From the NCBI RefSeq assembly GCF_029087225.1, contig NZ_JARFJD010000002.1:473378-537377 (forward strand): a DNA stretch of 64,000 bases, read 5' to 3'. Source of the DNA: Limnobacter olei (GTDB lineage Bacteria > Pseudomonadota > Gammaproteobacteria > Burkholderiales > Burkholderiaceae_B). The notes beneath the pieces are model-generated. The model saw only the letters and a program-made list of their open reading frames with translations, searched no databases and was not told the DNA's origin. Numbering within the stretch: position 1 is the stretch's first letter; every line of letters starts with the position of its first letter. Of this stretch, positions 63,919-64,000 are shown one piece after another. A program made the translations under genes and the position numbers.

Positions 63919-64000
63919 TTACTTGGTGATTTTGGCAACTACGCCAGCACCTACTGTACGGCCGCCTTCGCGAATCGCGAAACGCAGACCTTCTTCCATC
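63919..64000 (-). CDS. tuf: elongation factor Tu, C-terminal end (5' part outside window)
   Basis: The minus strand from 64000 reads MEEGLRFAIREGGRTVGAG then VVAKITK and TAA at 63921-63919, the characteristic end of EF-Tu domain III. Only 26 full codons are inside the window. A tuf copy directly before rpsJ is usual in betaproteobacteria, normally preceded by rpsL-rpsG-fusA. Confidence 0.96.
   Translation of the reverse strand, partial: MEEGLRFAIREGGRTVGAGVVAKITK

Overview
The window is chromosomal core sequence of a betaproteobacterium in or near the order Burkholderiales. The basis is gene order: fmdB-DUF502-aspS-nudB, ssb-MFS-uvrA, pilMNOPQ-aroKB-dgt-gltBD, mrcA-cyaY-lptM-lysA-ccsB-resB-cytochrome c4-ysxC-hemB, and tuf-S10-spc-alpha ribosomal operons all fit that group. 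Base composition looks only slightly above half G+C, which would suit a Limnobacter-like organism, but the genus is a guess from memory. I saw no tRNA or rRNA gene, no CRISPR array, no intact insertion sequence and no prophage. No gene-free stretch exceeds about 225 bases.

Layout. 1-3274 (minus): fmdB-like gene, DUF502, aspS and the 5' part of nudB. 3497-5776: fatty acid desaturase divergent from an AraC-type regulator. 5901-9076: a large secreted alpha/beta hydrolase with a GlyGly-CTERM-like tail, converging on a fumarylacetoacetase-family gene and a DUF411 lipoprotein gene. 9208-11992: a LuxR-type response regulator translationally coupled to a hybrid histidine kinase, then a small secreted protein on the other strand. 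12120-16983: ssb, an MFS transporter and, divergently, uvrA. 16984-19256: an accessory patch with a nucleotidyltransferase-like protein, an MscS channel and an orphan protein with clan CD (caspase/C80-like) protease motifs. 19323-26425 (minus): gltB, gltD and a catalytically dead REP-associated transposase homologue. 26438-34003 (minus): pilM-N-O-P-Q, aroK, aroB, dgt, running towards gltBD.

34184-49658: penicillin-binding protein 1A, frataxin (cyaY) and the lipoprotein lptM with interlocked divergent start codons, lysA, the System II cytochrome c maturation pair resB-ccsB, cytochrome c4, ysxC-hemB-corA, then dsbD-cutA and a NodIJ-like ABC exporter on the minus strand. 49711-64000 (minus): the end of tuf, then rpsJ through rplQ in S10, spc and alpha order, with infA between secY and rpmJ, closed by a terminator.

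Functional themes are type IV pilus assembly, glutamate synthesis, the shikimate and lysine pathways, cytochrome c maturation (ResB, CcsB and DsbD with their substrate cytochrome c4) and the translation machinery. The least explained items are the clan CD-like protein at 18435-19256, the GlyGly-CTERM hydrolase at 5901-7937 and the dead transposase with its hairpin beside gltB. I did not find a clearly new multi-gene defence or secretion system.
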